Assembly: GCF_024323335.1 (NCBI RefSeq)
Contig: NC_066581.1
Span: forward strand, 179,235,330-179,299,329
Direction of reading: 5' to 3'
DNA: 64,000 bases
Origin: Lathyrus oleraceus
Lineage: Eukaryota > Streptophyta > Magnoliopsida > Fabales > Fabaceae
This document shows, one piece after another, positions 1 through 11,300 of the stretch. Every line of letters begins with the position of its first letter. Position 1 is the stretch's first letter. The translations under genes were made by a program, and so were the position numbers. The notes under the pieces were generated by a model. That model was not told where the DNA came from, ran no database searches, and was given only the letters and a program-made list of their open reading frames with translations.

Positions 1-3000
1 GCTTTAGAAGATTTGGATCTGTGAATCCTTTAGGTTGTTCAACATATTCTTCCTCATTTAAGTAGCCATTCAAGAAGGCACTTTTTACATCCATTTGGAA
101 CAGTTTGAATTTCAGAATACATGTCACTCCAAGTAGTAGTCTAATGGACTTAAGGCGAGCTACAGGGGCAAATGTTTCATCAAAATCCACTCCTTCAACT
201 TGAGTATATCCTTGTGCTACTAATCTTGCTTTTTTTTTAGTAACCACCCTTTGTTCATCATATTTATTCTTATACACCCACTTTGTACCTATGACATTTA
301 TTCCTTCAGGTCTAGGAACCAGTTCTCATACTTCATTCCTCTTGAATTGACCTAACTCCTCCTGCATGGCATTGATCCATAACTCATCAGCCAAGGCTTC
401 CTTGACATTCCTAGACTCAATCTTGGACACAAAGCAGCCATGTGAGATCACTTCCCTTGATCTAGTTGGACCCCTTTATCTGGATCTTCTATAATGAGAT
501 CTTTGGGATGATCCTTCTGAATTCTGATGGAGGTCCCTTGTTGATTTTGTCATCTTCAGGTTCAGCTTTAGGAGGTTCACTCTCCTTATTTTTGTCTGAG
601 AAATCAGCTGGGGGATCATTCAGAGATGTCTCAACATCGTCTGTGACATCAGTTTGTTGGTCATCAACCACAACATTTATAGACTCCATCATTACTTTTG
701 TTCTGGAATTAAAGACTCTATATGCTTTGTTGTTTGTTGAGTATCCCAGGAAAATTCCTTCATCACTTTTGGGATCCATATTCCTTCTTTGTACACGATC
801 AGTCAAGATATAACATTTACTACCAAACACATGAAAGTATTTGACTGTAGGTCTTCTCCCTTTCCAGACTTCATATAGGGTTGTATGAGTCCCTTTCTTC
901 AAGGTCACTCTGTTGTGAACATAGCAGGCTGTGTTCATAGCTTCAGCCCAAAAGTGGTAAGGCAATTTCTTAGCATGAATCATAACTCTGGCTGATTCTT
1001 GAAGGGTTCTATTTTTCCTTTCCACCACACCATTTTACTGGGGAGTAATGGGAGATGAGAACTCATGATGAATTCCTTCTGAAGAACAAAATTCAGGAAA
1101 TTTGATGTTCTCAAATTCCTTCCCATGATCACTTTTAATTTTGATAACTGGAGTTTCCTTTTCTCTTTGAAATTTTAGACAAAGATCTTTGAAGACTTCA
1201 AAAACATCAGATTTTTCTCTTATAAAATTGATCCAGGTGTATCTAGAGAAGTCATCCACCACTACATATGCATACTTCTTCCCACCAAGGCTTTCCACCT
1301 GCATGGGTCCCATTAAATCCATATGGAGGAGTTCCAGAACTTTGGAAGTGGTGTCATGTCTGAGCTTCTGGTGTGACATCCTTGTCTGTTTTCCAATCTG
1401 ACATTCTCCACAGACTTTTCCTTCATCAATCTTCAAGTTGGGAATTCCTCTAACAGCTTCAACAAATATAATCCTCTTCATACCTTTAAGATGTAGATGG
1501 CCCAATCTTTGATGCCATGTCTTCACTTCTTCTTCTTTGGCTAAAGTACACATTGAAGAATAACCAGTTTCTTGAGAACTCCACATGTAACAGTTGTCTT
1601 TAAACCTGACTCCTTTCATGATCACTTCATTTTTTTTGTTAGTAATCAGACATTCAGTTTTAGTGAAGTTTACATTTAGACCTTGGTCACACAGTTAACT
1701 GATGCTTATTAGATTTGCAGTCAATCCCTTAACAAGTAGGATATTGTCAAGGTCAGGAACTCCAGGGCAATCAAGCTTATCAATCCCCTTGATTTCACCC
1801 TTTGCTTCGTCACCAAAGGTTACATAGCTTGTGACATGAGGATGAAGACCAGTTAGCAGGTTTTTGTTTCCAGTCATGTGTCTGGAGCACCCACTGTCAA
1901 AATACCAATCTTCTTTAGAAGTGTGAGCTATCAGACTTGTAACATCAGTCCTAGAAGCCCATAGCTTTTTGTTGACAGGTTTGTGATGTTTAGGTCTAGG
2001 TTGATGATGAGCAGGACTAGGATAACCATACAGCTTACAATAGAAAGGCTTTATATGGCCAAATTTTCCACAGTAATGACATCTCCATCTTTGGTGTTTC
2101 CCTTTTTGCTGTCTTCCTTTATGATGCTGTGACATATGATGTGACATCTCAGGTTTGCTGTCAATATGGCTGCACTTAGGTTTGGATTTAGGTTTGCCAC
2201 TAGTGTAACTGCACTCAGGCTTAGATTCATTGAACCCAATGCCAAATTTGTCTCCTGTTATTTGTCCATTCTGGAGAATTTTGTCTAAGGTTTCAGATCC
2301 ATTGTTTAGCATTCTTACATACTTGGTGATCTCATCCAGTTTAGAATTCAAGAATACAGCTTCAGTCTTCAACTTGGAGATGGTTTCCACATGTTCTGCC
2401 TTCTCATTCTCCAGTCTGTGCTATCACTTTCTTCTGGCTTTCAACTTGTTGAGGCGCTTCTGCACTTCTGTGACACAACTTTCTGTAGGTAGTGGCTAAC
2501 TCTTCAAAGGTTACTTCATCATCGCTTGAGCCTTCATCAGAAACCCATCTTCTAGTCAAGGCAGTCACAAGATTTGCAGACTCTTCTATTTCACTTTCAT
2601 CAGACCAAGTGGCAGCAAGACTCCTCTTCTGTTTCTTGAGGTAGGTTCCACATTCAGTTCTAATGTGTCCATACCCTTCACATTCATGGCACTGAACTCC
2701 TTTTCCTTCTTTGGGCTTTTCATCTGACCTTGTTCTTCTTCCAGCATTGTTGGATTTACTGATGTCAGATGAGATGTTCTTGACATTAGCCTTACATCTT
2801 ACATCCATCTTTTTCAGAAGTCTGTTGAACTGTCTTCCCAACATTGCTACATCATTAGCCAGATCTTCATCAATATCTTGACCACTTTCCTCCTCTTTTT
2901 CCTCAGTGTTTGACATGAAGGCTATGCTTTTGACTTTCTTTTCAGATCCATCACACATTCCAATCTCAAATGTTTGAAGGGATCCAATTAGCTCATCAAA

Positions 3001-3591
3001 TCTCATATTGGAAATGTCTTGAGACTCTTCTATGGCTGTCACTTTCATGGCAAATCTCTTAGGGAGTGACCTGAGTATTTTCCTCACTAATTTTTCATCT
3101 GACATCTTCTCACCCAGGGCTCCTGAGGCATTAGCAATTTCAAGGATATTCATATGAAATTCATGAATATGTTCATCTTATTTCATCCTTAAATTTTCAA
3201 ACTTGGTAGTGAGCAGCTGCAGTCTAGACATCTTCACTCTAGAGGTGCCTTTATGAGTGGTTTTGAGAATGTCCCAAGCATCTTTAGCCACCTCACAGTT
3301 GTTTACCAATCTTAAGATATTCTTATCTACTTCATTGAATATAGCATTCAATGCTTTAGAGTTCTCAAGGGCTAAATCATCCTCCTCCTTGGTCCATTGT
3401 TCTTCAGCCTTCTTATCAGTAGTAGCTTCTCCATCCTTAGTGATAACTGGATGTTCCCAACCTGTTAACACAGCCTTCCAAGCCTTATTATCCAGATATT
3501 TTAGGAAGGCTACCATTCGAGGTTTCTAGTAGTCATAGTTGGATCCATCCAGAATAGGTGGTCTGTGAACAGATCCTTCATCTCTCTCCAT
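1..3591 (-). pseudogene. gag-pol pseudogene of the left Sirevirus (5' part)
   Basis: The start ATG is at 3591-3589 and the reading runs leftward. Gag follows, with knuckles CHECEGYGHIRTEC (about 2690-2650) and CHYCGKFGHIKPFYC (about 2090-2045). The protease motif DSGCSRHMTG lies near 1900-1870, the pre-integrase zinc region HQRLGH...CGEC near 1520-1410, and the integrase core with its NGVVERKNRT helix near 1030. The N-terminal half of RT (QMDVKSAFLNGY near 110-75) leaves the window. In-frame lesions include TAG replacing an expected Trp at codon 22 (3528-3526), TAA at 3180-3178, a frame break near 2400-2390, TAA at 1037-1035 just before NGVVERK, and TGA for Trp in the RT region near 330. Each would block a full polyprotein, so this is a fossil. 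Lineage is inferred from the Gag and LTR style. Confidence 0.9.
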
Positions 3592-3644
3592 AGTACCAGA
3601 AAGTAACGTCCCTAGATCTCACCCAAAACCAGAGCAGGATGCCT

Positions 3645-3656
3645 GCTCTGATACCA
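3645..3656 (-). other. Primer binding site, initiator tRNA-Met
   Basis: The minus strand reads TGGTATCAGAGC immediately after the LTR end, the classic site complementary to the 3' end of initiator tRNA-Met used by plant copia elements. Confidence 0.92.
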
Positions 3657-3658
3657 AT

Positions 3659-4603
3659 TGAAATTCTGGTATTAGATATGAGATGTCGAAGGTAATGTCA
3701 CGACACTAATACCTGATCAATACAAACAGGATAAAAGATAGAGAACAATAATGCAAGAGACACAAGCAATTGTTAACCCAGTTCGGTGCAAACTCACCTA
3801 CGTCTGGGGGCTACCAAGCTAGGAAGGAAATCCACTAAATAGAATCAGTTCAAAGACTCTCAGTAAATAACACAAGTTACAGTCTTCTCACCTAATCTCT
3901 ACCCGTGTGACTTCTACGTAAGAACTCTTAGATATGAGATCCCACTCACTCCCCCTCAATCACACCGGTGATATAAAACAAGAATTACAATGAAAAGAAG
4001 ACATTCTTCAAAGACACACACTTGATCTTACTTAACAGCTTTAATCAAGTAGACACACACTCATGCTTAAAAGCTTTGAGTGACAAATTACAACTCAAAA
4101 ATCAGACCAATTCAATCATCTATGAATGAATTGAATGACTTACAATTCACACGATCACACAAGACTAAAACCCTTATTCTCTCTCAATATTTCGTTCGTT
4201 ATGTCTTGTGTATCAAATCAGGTTTTCCATGTCCTTTTTATAGAAGCATTTGGCTGGGCTTGGACATCATAAAACCCTAAAACTATTTTCCATTCATATC
4301 TTCTCATGACAGTTGATTAGATCTCTTTGGAAAATAAGTTAATCTCGTTGTAATTACTGATTGATAGCGTGTTTAATCATATCTTCAATCATACATAGAT
4401 TTGCATTAAAAACGCAATCACATAATACATAACATTCAGACTGAATGTTCTATATACAGATTTCATGACATCGGGTCTTACATCTCAGTAAAATCCTGCA
4501 TAATCACATTTTAAACATCCAGCAGATACATGATATCTTATGTTAAGACAACACATGTGACATCTTGTGAATACTCTAGGTTTTACCAAAATTGCTGCCA
4601 ACA
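3659..4603 (-). repeat. 5' LTR of the left Sirevirus
   Basis: In minus orientation the repeat begins TGTTGGCAGC at 4603 and ends CAGAATTTCA at 3659, giving TG...CA termini. Two bases separate it from the primer site. A TATA-like TATAAAAA lies at 4242-4235 on the minus strand. Only one LTR copy is inside the window, so the boundary rests on the termini and the primer site rather than on a pair comparison. Confidence 0.8.
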
Positions 4604-5190
4604 CAAGAACCAACAAAAATTAATTTATAATGATTAATAATTAATTGAATTTAAGCCTTGATTAAGGTAAATATAGAGGCAGGGGTATGGAGACTTATGT
4701 AGTGCAGGAAGCAACCAACTTGAGCTTTGTTCCTAAAGCCCAAGATCTGATCCAAAGAGGGGGATGTGTGGCGCATCAGTATGGGGTATAGGACAGAAGA
4801 GTTTTGTTGCTTCAGAGGCCCAAACATCCAAAGTCTTCATGAGCACACAGCATGCACCAAGTATTTCTTCCTCATTGTCTTTGTATGTTGAAGCATAACG
4901 GAAGCATGTTCACGAGAAGGCTCTTATAACGACGCGATTTGTCGGCATCCCTTCGTCATCATCAATGGCGTCACGGCTGCAAACTACTGAGTGTAACCAT
5001 CATCCTAAGTTTCACGAATCTTCACTCAGTTTACAAAACCTTGAATCATAAATTCGTTATGGCGGATCCGAGTTCATCATCAATCGTAATAAGCCTTCTC
5101 GAGTGTAACAATGGAGATGATATATGGTGTAGGAAATGTCTAGAATCAATGCAAATTAATAAAGCGAGCATCTACAGAAAACATACCAAA
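4604..5190. other. Unassigned spacer between the Sirevirus and the Athila remnant
   Basis: No coding region, terminal repeat or known repeat was recognised here. A plus-strand open frame at 4939-5268 runs antisense to the end of the Athila integrase, and its product resembles nothing familiar. The Athila integrase similarity stops near 5190. The segment could be the 3' end of that element after rearrangement, or older host DNA. Confidence 0.5.
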
Positions 5191-6695
5191 AAGAATCTGG
5201 CGGCGATAGGGAGACATCCCTACTGGTGTCTTAAAAGTTGTTCTTTGAGCCCAAAGTGCGTCTTCTAGACGGCGGCTCCAGTCCTTCCTATTTGGTTGCA
5301 CCATTTTCTCTAAAACCTGTTAGATCTTCATGTTTGAGATCTCAGCTTACCCATTAGTTTGTGGGTGATATGCAGTAGAGACTCTGTGTACAACTTCATA
5401 CTTCTGGAGCAAAGCTTCCATGGTGCGGTTACAGAAATGAGTGCCTTGGTCACTTATGATAGCTCGGGGGATTCCAAACTTGCAAAAAATATTGGACCTG
5501 ACAAAATCTGCAACAACTCTAGAATCATTAGTCCTAGTGGGGATATCTTTCACCCACTTTGAAACATAATCAACAACAAGTAAAATGTAGAGAAAACCAA
5601 ATGATATAGGAAAGGGAATCATGAAGTTGATTCCCCATACATCAAATACCTCACAAAAAGCATAGGTTTTTGAGGCATTTCACTCTTACGAGTGATGGTT
5701 GTACCTTCTATTTGGCACTCTTTACAAGTTCGATAGGTCTCATAGGCATCTTTAAAAATAGTGGGCCAATAGAAACCTGAGTCTAAGACTTTTCTTGCAG
5801 TCCTTTGAGGAACAAAGTGCCCCCTACTTGAGAAGCATGAGAAAGATGCAAAATAGATTCAACCTTATAGTCGGGGACACATCTCCTAATTACCTGATCA
5901 CTACCAAACTTCCAAAGATATGGATCATCCCAAACATAATATTTGGCATCACTCTTGAGTTTGTGAATTTATGTCCTAGATGCACCTGTAGGAAAAACAC
6001 CAGCAACAACATAATTAACAATATCAGTAAACCAAGGAGTAACCCCATGCAAAAGTAAAAGTTGCTCATAAAGAAAGTCATCCTGAATAGGAAAAGGATC
6101 TCCATCTCTCTCTATCCTACTCAAATGATCAGCCACCAAGTTCTCAGCTCCACTTTTATCTTTAATATCCACATTAAACTCTTGGAGCAATAACATCCAC
6201 CGAATCAATCTCGATTTTGCTTCTTTCTCCTTCAACAAGTATTTTAAAGTTGCATGGTCAGTAAAAACAACAACCTCAGAACCTAGCAAATATGATCTGA
6301 ACTTATCAATAGCTAGAAGTTCCTTTTCAATGGTGGTGTAATTAGACTGTGCAGAATCTAAAGTCCTAAAAGCATAATAAATAACATGGGCAACCTTGTC
6401 AACTCTTTATGCAAGGACCGCCCCAACAGCGTAGTTATAAGCATCACACATAATCTCGAAATGGAGGGTTCAGTCAGGGGGTTGGATAATGGGAGGGATG
6501 TCAATGCTTTCTTCAAGAAGTCAAATGCTTTTTTGCAACTGTCATCGAAGTTGAAAGTGACGTCATTCTTCAACAAGTTTGACAGCGGAAGAGTTATCTT
6601 GCTGAAATCCTTTATGAAGCGCCTGTAAAAACATGCATGACCAAGAAAAGAACAAATCTTGTGAATGCAAGATGGGTAAGGAAGTGTAGAAATAA
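5190..6695 (-). pseudogene. Athila-like RNase H and integrase pseudogene
   Basis: Minus-strand reading continues the pol: RT thumb (CSFLGHACFYRRFIKDFSKI near 6650-6590), RNase H (about 6576-5970, with [12 protein letters not shown] and [14 protein letters not shown]), zinc finger (TYRTCKECQIEGT near 5735-5700), and integrase core with [25 protein letters not shown] and YHPQTNG (5622-5347). A TAA follows QTNG near 5346, and the similarity then runs on through VLEKMVQPNRKDWSRRLEDALWA to about 5195. Frameshifts between the blocks and several stops show that it is inactive. Confidence 0.85.
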
Positions 6696-6700
6696 CATCG

Positions 6701-6928
6701 TGAAGGAGAATGGTGATCCAAAACGCAACGGAAATTAAAAATTTCTCCTTTAATGATCCTTACGAATGGGCATAATCAGTGATAGAATCGTTACCTCTTG
6801 TGACGATTGAAACCTTTGATGCAGATCTACGGAGCGATCACGAACGTTGAATGATGACAACGCCTCTACTCAGTCCACAAGAACGGATTCCTTCAATCTC
6901 AGTGCTAGCTGCTACGAATGAAGGCTTT

Positions 6929-6969
<41 letters not shown>

Positions 6970-8067
6970 GAAAAATGTAACTGCAATGAATGCTTCTGCA
7001 CAAGGGTTCTATTTATAGAACCACTTGTGTGGGCTACAAGCTCAAAAGCCCATTTAAGTGTATGTGGCCCATATTTTATAATATGCCAAAATTCACTTAA
7101 GTGTGTGGTACCTTACCATATTTCGTATTCTACTTAAGTACACCGTACCTTACAATGTTCTACAATTCACTTAAGTGCACCGTACCTTATGGTGTTCCTT
7201 AGTTACTCTATCTCTCATCAATCCGTCCTTTGTGTGTGACCCTGTAGGTTTTCGCGGCATTGACAATGATATTAAATCACGTATTTAACATAATAAATAG
7301 TGAGCGGTATCTAGCAACACATCATTGCTACCCAAGACACGAAAATGTCATGTGATCTGACAAATCCTTTTGTGATAATACTTATGTGTACAATTACCCT
7401 TTTGCCCTTATGTCTATATTGAACACAAGGCATAGACCGTGTCATCCTTGTCCAGTTCAATATTGGGCCCATAGATATTTATCCTGTTACGCAGGATGGG
7501 CAAATTCCATCTAGGTCACTCATGTCCCTTAGCATGCTTCGTGGAGTACCCATCAACTGTCTTTATGGTCATCTAGTTATGGACAATGTTTGATCAGCAA
7601 TAAGACACTCGACTCTACATATAGGGTCCATAGTGGTTTCAGGTCGAAGGGTGGTATACACCATTATCACCATGAGAATAACTTATGACACTTTGCATAA
7701 CATTCTATATAGTATTCTCATAGCGGGTCAATCCAGTATAAATATTACTCTTAATATTCATACATATGTTTAAGACTTGATAACTCCTTATCCATAATCC
7801 ATGAGATGTGATCATCAGTCTATATACATAATAGTCTTAAGGCTTCAATGTTATCCCACTTCACAATAAAGCTCGATTATGGATACTTTAAGAATAGTGC
7901 CCTTATATTTAATGTGATCTCATGATTAAGTCATACTTGATACATTAAACGGACTAGCTATTCTAGGGACTTTATTAAACAAACATAACAAAGAAAAAAC
8001 CTTTTATTATTAATAAATAATTCGATACAAGTACCAAAAGTATTGGCCTCTAGGGCTTACACCAACA
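6701..8067 (-). repeat. Solo LTR, Angela-like Ty1/copia (1367 bp)
   Basis: In minus orientation the sequence starts TGTTGGTGTAAGCCCTAGAG at 8067 and ends CATTCTCCTTCA at 6701. The GCCCTAGAGGC core near the start is typical of Angela LTRs. Flanking bases are CATCG (6696-6700) and CATCA (8068-8072), a 5-bp target duplication with one change, and removing the LTR restores the Athila reading frame. No internal region or second LTR is present, so it is a solo LTR left by LTR-LTR recombination. A TATAAATA on the minus strand lies at 7017-7010. The family name is from memory; the solo-LTR structure is seen directly. Confidence 0.85.
6931..6966 (+). repeat. (GA)n microsatellite inside the solo LTR
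   Basis: An uninterrupted run of about 18 GA dinucleotides. It lies just downstream (in minus orientation) of the LTR's TATA box and would therefore be a CT-rich leader in the transcript. Confidence 0.95.
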
Positions 8068-8308
8068 CATCAACCTTAGCAGGGTCTACTGAAATTCCTT
8101 TTTCAGAAATTATGTGACCCAGGACAATTCCATGTTCGACCATAAAATGACATTTTTCATAATTTAAAACAAGGTCAGTTTCGATGCATCTCTCTAAAAC
8201 CAAATTTAAACTATTCAAACATGCATCAAATGAAGAACCATAAACAGTGAAATCATCCATAAACACTTCCATGCAATCTTCAATAAAATCAGCAAAAATG
8301 TTAATCAT
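8068..8308 (-). pseudogene. Athila-like reverse transcriptase fragment
   Basis: About 80 residues of the RT palm are readable on the minus strand: MEVFMDDFTVYG contains the catalytic aspartate pair in the form MDD, followed by the connection motif VLGHIISEKGISVDPAKVD. The upstream part is cut by the Ogre insertion at 8308. The downstream part continues across the solo LTR at 6695, because the Lys-Val-Asp codons at 8068-8085 resume in the same frame on the other side. Confidence 0.85.
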
Positions 8309-11300
8309 TGTAAGACCCCAATTTTGGCCCTAAGATCCCTCATGGCCCATATCATATCATATCATGGCCTCAAGGATCATTGCATGCCCTGGTTTCCCTC
8401 CTAGTGGGTAGATTGCCTTGTGGGTTGGTTCTTGATCACCAAGCATGCTTTGCATTTGTATATCTTTGCTTTTCATATGTTTATCATTCAAAAAGTACAA
8501 AAATATTGTCAGTTTAACCTTGTTGCTTGCAGTTGAAGCAATCATCAGCAATTAGGTCAAAGACAGTCAACAGTCAGTCAAAGCAGTGGATGGTGGCCAT
8601 TCTTGCAGAATTTGGGCACCATGATCCATAATCAAAAGTTCATACAACTTGGGACATCATTTGAAGTCAAGGTCTCAAGGAATTAGGGTTTGGAATTCAT
8701 CAGAAGTGGTTCAGTCATCCAAAACCCTAGAAAAGTCAAACTTGGTCAACTGTGGATTTAATCAATGTTTTGATGGATAGAATTGATTTGAAGAAGTTCA
8801 TCATGCTCATATAAGCCTCATCTATCATGTCAAACCTCATCATGGAAGAAAATCAAGTCAATCAGAAAATTTCCCAAAATAGAAAGTGGACCTGTAATTT
8901 CAACTGCCAAAAATGGAAACTTCTTGATCCTCAACTTACATCATGATACAAGCTTCAAATGAATTTTTTCCCAACATGAAAGTTGAAGATCTTGTTCTCC
9001 CATTTTCAAAAAGTCCAAGAACTCTCAAATCCCATGTTTGGTTGTCAAGATATGATCAATTCAATTTCAGAAATTTGTGAACTTCAAAGAGCCATATCTC
9101 TCAAACCATAAGGCCAAATTTGGTGGGGTTTTTTCCTACAAACCACATTTTTCCTCCTCTTTCCAAAAATATAAATTTCATTCACCAAAACCTTACCAAT
9201 CAAAATGGCATTTTTGGACCTATTTCATTTAAAAATCAAGTTTGACCAACCATTGACTTTTTGATTTATTGACTTTTTCTCCATTTGGCCAATTGGGATT
9301 TGTTTCATATCATATTTGAAACTTGCTCCAAGCTTAAATTCATGCCCATTCCATCACCATACCACAATTTTGGACCAAAGTTGCATAACTTGGTATTTTT
9401 GCAAATGGTTTGAAAAGAGTAAAACAAGTACAGCAATTCAAGAGCAGACCACAAACAGCATTTGTATAGGTCTGTTTACAGCCTGTTTAGGGCCCAGTTC
9501 GTGCAGCCATACACCCTCCATATGCAATGTTCATAATTAGTAAATTTGGCAAATGGCTTCATATAAGCAAATCAAGGACAGCAATCCATAAGCATATGTC
9601 AAACAGCATTTGCAAATGTCATTGGCAGCTGGTTTCAGGCCCAATTCGGGTACAGCTTTGCACCTCCATGTTCATTTATACACAATTAGCAAAATAGCAA
9701 ATGGTTCATTTTGAGTTAAACCAACTTATCATTTGGATTAGCAGTGCTAAACAGAAATATAAAAGCTCTTTTTCAGCTCATTCCAACCCTAGAAACAGCA
9801 GCCACACGACAGAAAAAACCTGGATACTCTCATTCTCCATTTTTGCATTTTTCATTTTTCTGCTTAAACATTCAAATACTTGAGCAACCTTTGGCTCTTG
9901 CTTCACTTGGACAACATTTGGAACTCTCTTGAACCATCAATCATCATCTGCACAGCCCCTTCCTTGTTCTGTTTTCAAAGAGCATAACAATGGTGAAATG
10001 AGATTTGAAGAGTTCCAAGCATCATTGAGCTGGATTACTTCAAGATTCCATCATTCCATAGCATTGTAAGCACCTGTTTCAAGCTGCATCCTTCAAACAA
10101 CTGCTGCATCTCGATTTTCTTCACAACCAAGTAAGTTTTCGACCATCATCATTCTCTAATCCATGCCATGTATTAGATAGAGCTTGCTTAACTGAATCCA
10201 TTGCAACTTACATCGTGCTAGTTGGTTGATTATGCTGTGAGAAAAGTGAATTTCATTGTTTATGTTCAAACAAGTTTTAGCTCGATTTGCTCTATTCATG
10301 ATGAGTTAATGAAAATGGACACCATATTCTTGTTGCTTGATGTTTATTGATGATATTAGCATGCTTGGTTTCGATTTCTGGGCATATGAAATTTTCGAAT
10401 GCATGGTGATGATGGATATACCCTGTTGTGTTAAACCCTAGCATTTCCAGAATTTTCCCATGATGATGTTTGTTTTGCTGTTGGCTGATGTTGCTTAATG
10501 ATGATGTTTCGTGGCCACGCTTATTTGTTGATGTTATTGTTCATGTTTTGATGATTACATGATGATGAAGTTGAATGATGAAATGCCATGCTGCTGTTTT
10601 GAAACCCTAGAACTCTGCCCAGATTTTCGCATGAATGTTGTGGTTTGTTGCTGTTTACACATTGCATGAACTTGTTATATCATTGCTTTGATGTTTGCCA
10701 TGCCATTCGAATGTTGGTTTGATGATTGAACATGATGAACATGATGCCTTGCTGTGCTAAAACCCTAAGGGTTTCTAAAACCAGAAAATTTGCAATGCCA
10801 TTGGCCACGGTACTGTTCCATTGGGTTTGGACCAATGGGAACATTTCGTTTCCCTTTGCCTGTACGCACCGTTTCAATTAGTGGGGGTGGTATTTACCAC
10901 CGTGCCACTGGTCAACCATGTTGACCTTGTTATCCATGTTATTTTGCTCATGCTTCCTCCAATTGATCACCCATCTTTCCAAATTCATATTTCATTCATT
11001 TCAACTCCTAAAATCATGAAATTTTTTCCATCATGTTCATGAGAATGTCCTCTATTTTATCATGATTTTTAATTAATTTTTGGATGGCTGGATTTTAAAT
11101 GGTATGAGTTCTCTTAACATGTATGCCTAATTGATACCTTGTGCCAAAACCATTGTGAAATAATGATGATGCATCCTTTGGTTCTGAAATTTTTTGTGGT
11201 AAAACTAGACTCATTTATCTTTGTTTTGATGTAGAGTTTATGCATTTCCCATTTGTGGTTTGCTAGATATGAATTTTTGAACTAGGGTGTGACAATTTGT

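Larger units (their letters stand above)
1..4603 (-). mobile_element. Sirevirus-type Ty1/copia retrotransposon, 5' portion, decayed
   Basis: Reading the minus strand from 4603 downward gives a 945-bp LTR, an initiator-tRNA-Met primer site, gag, protease, integrase and the start of reverse transcriptase, which leaves the window at base 1. This is the Ty1/copia order, with integrase before RT. Two CCHC knuckles in Gag and the LTR start TGTTGGCAGCAATTTT suggest the SIRE/Maximus (Sirevirus) lineage. Several stop codons and frame breaks show that it is dead. The 3' LTR is outside the window, so the age and target duplication cannot be judged. Confidence 0.9.
5190..8308 (-). mobile_element. Athila-like Ty3/gypsy remnant (pol only), split by a solo LTR
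   Basis: On the minus strand the order is RT, RNase H, integrase zinc finger, integrase core, which is the Ty3/gypsy order. Wording such as EVFMDDFTVYGSSF in RT and WGINFM / VDYVSKWV in integrase points to the Athila branch. The fragment begins abruptly at 8308, where the Ogre 5' LTR starts, and fades near 5190. No LTR, gag, protease or N-terminal RT of this element is present, and the rest does not reappear on the far side of the Ogre. Confidence 0.8.

Noticed and set aside
4939..5268. Plus-strand open frame of 109 codons
   Set aside because: Its second half is antisense to readable Athila integrase (VQPNRKDWSRRLEDALWA) and the product has no recognisable domain.
6931..7137. Open frame starting with Arg-Glu repeats
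   Set aside because: It is translation of the (GA)n microsatellite inside the solo LTR.
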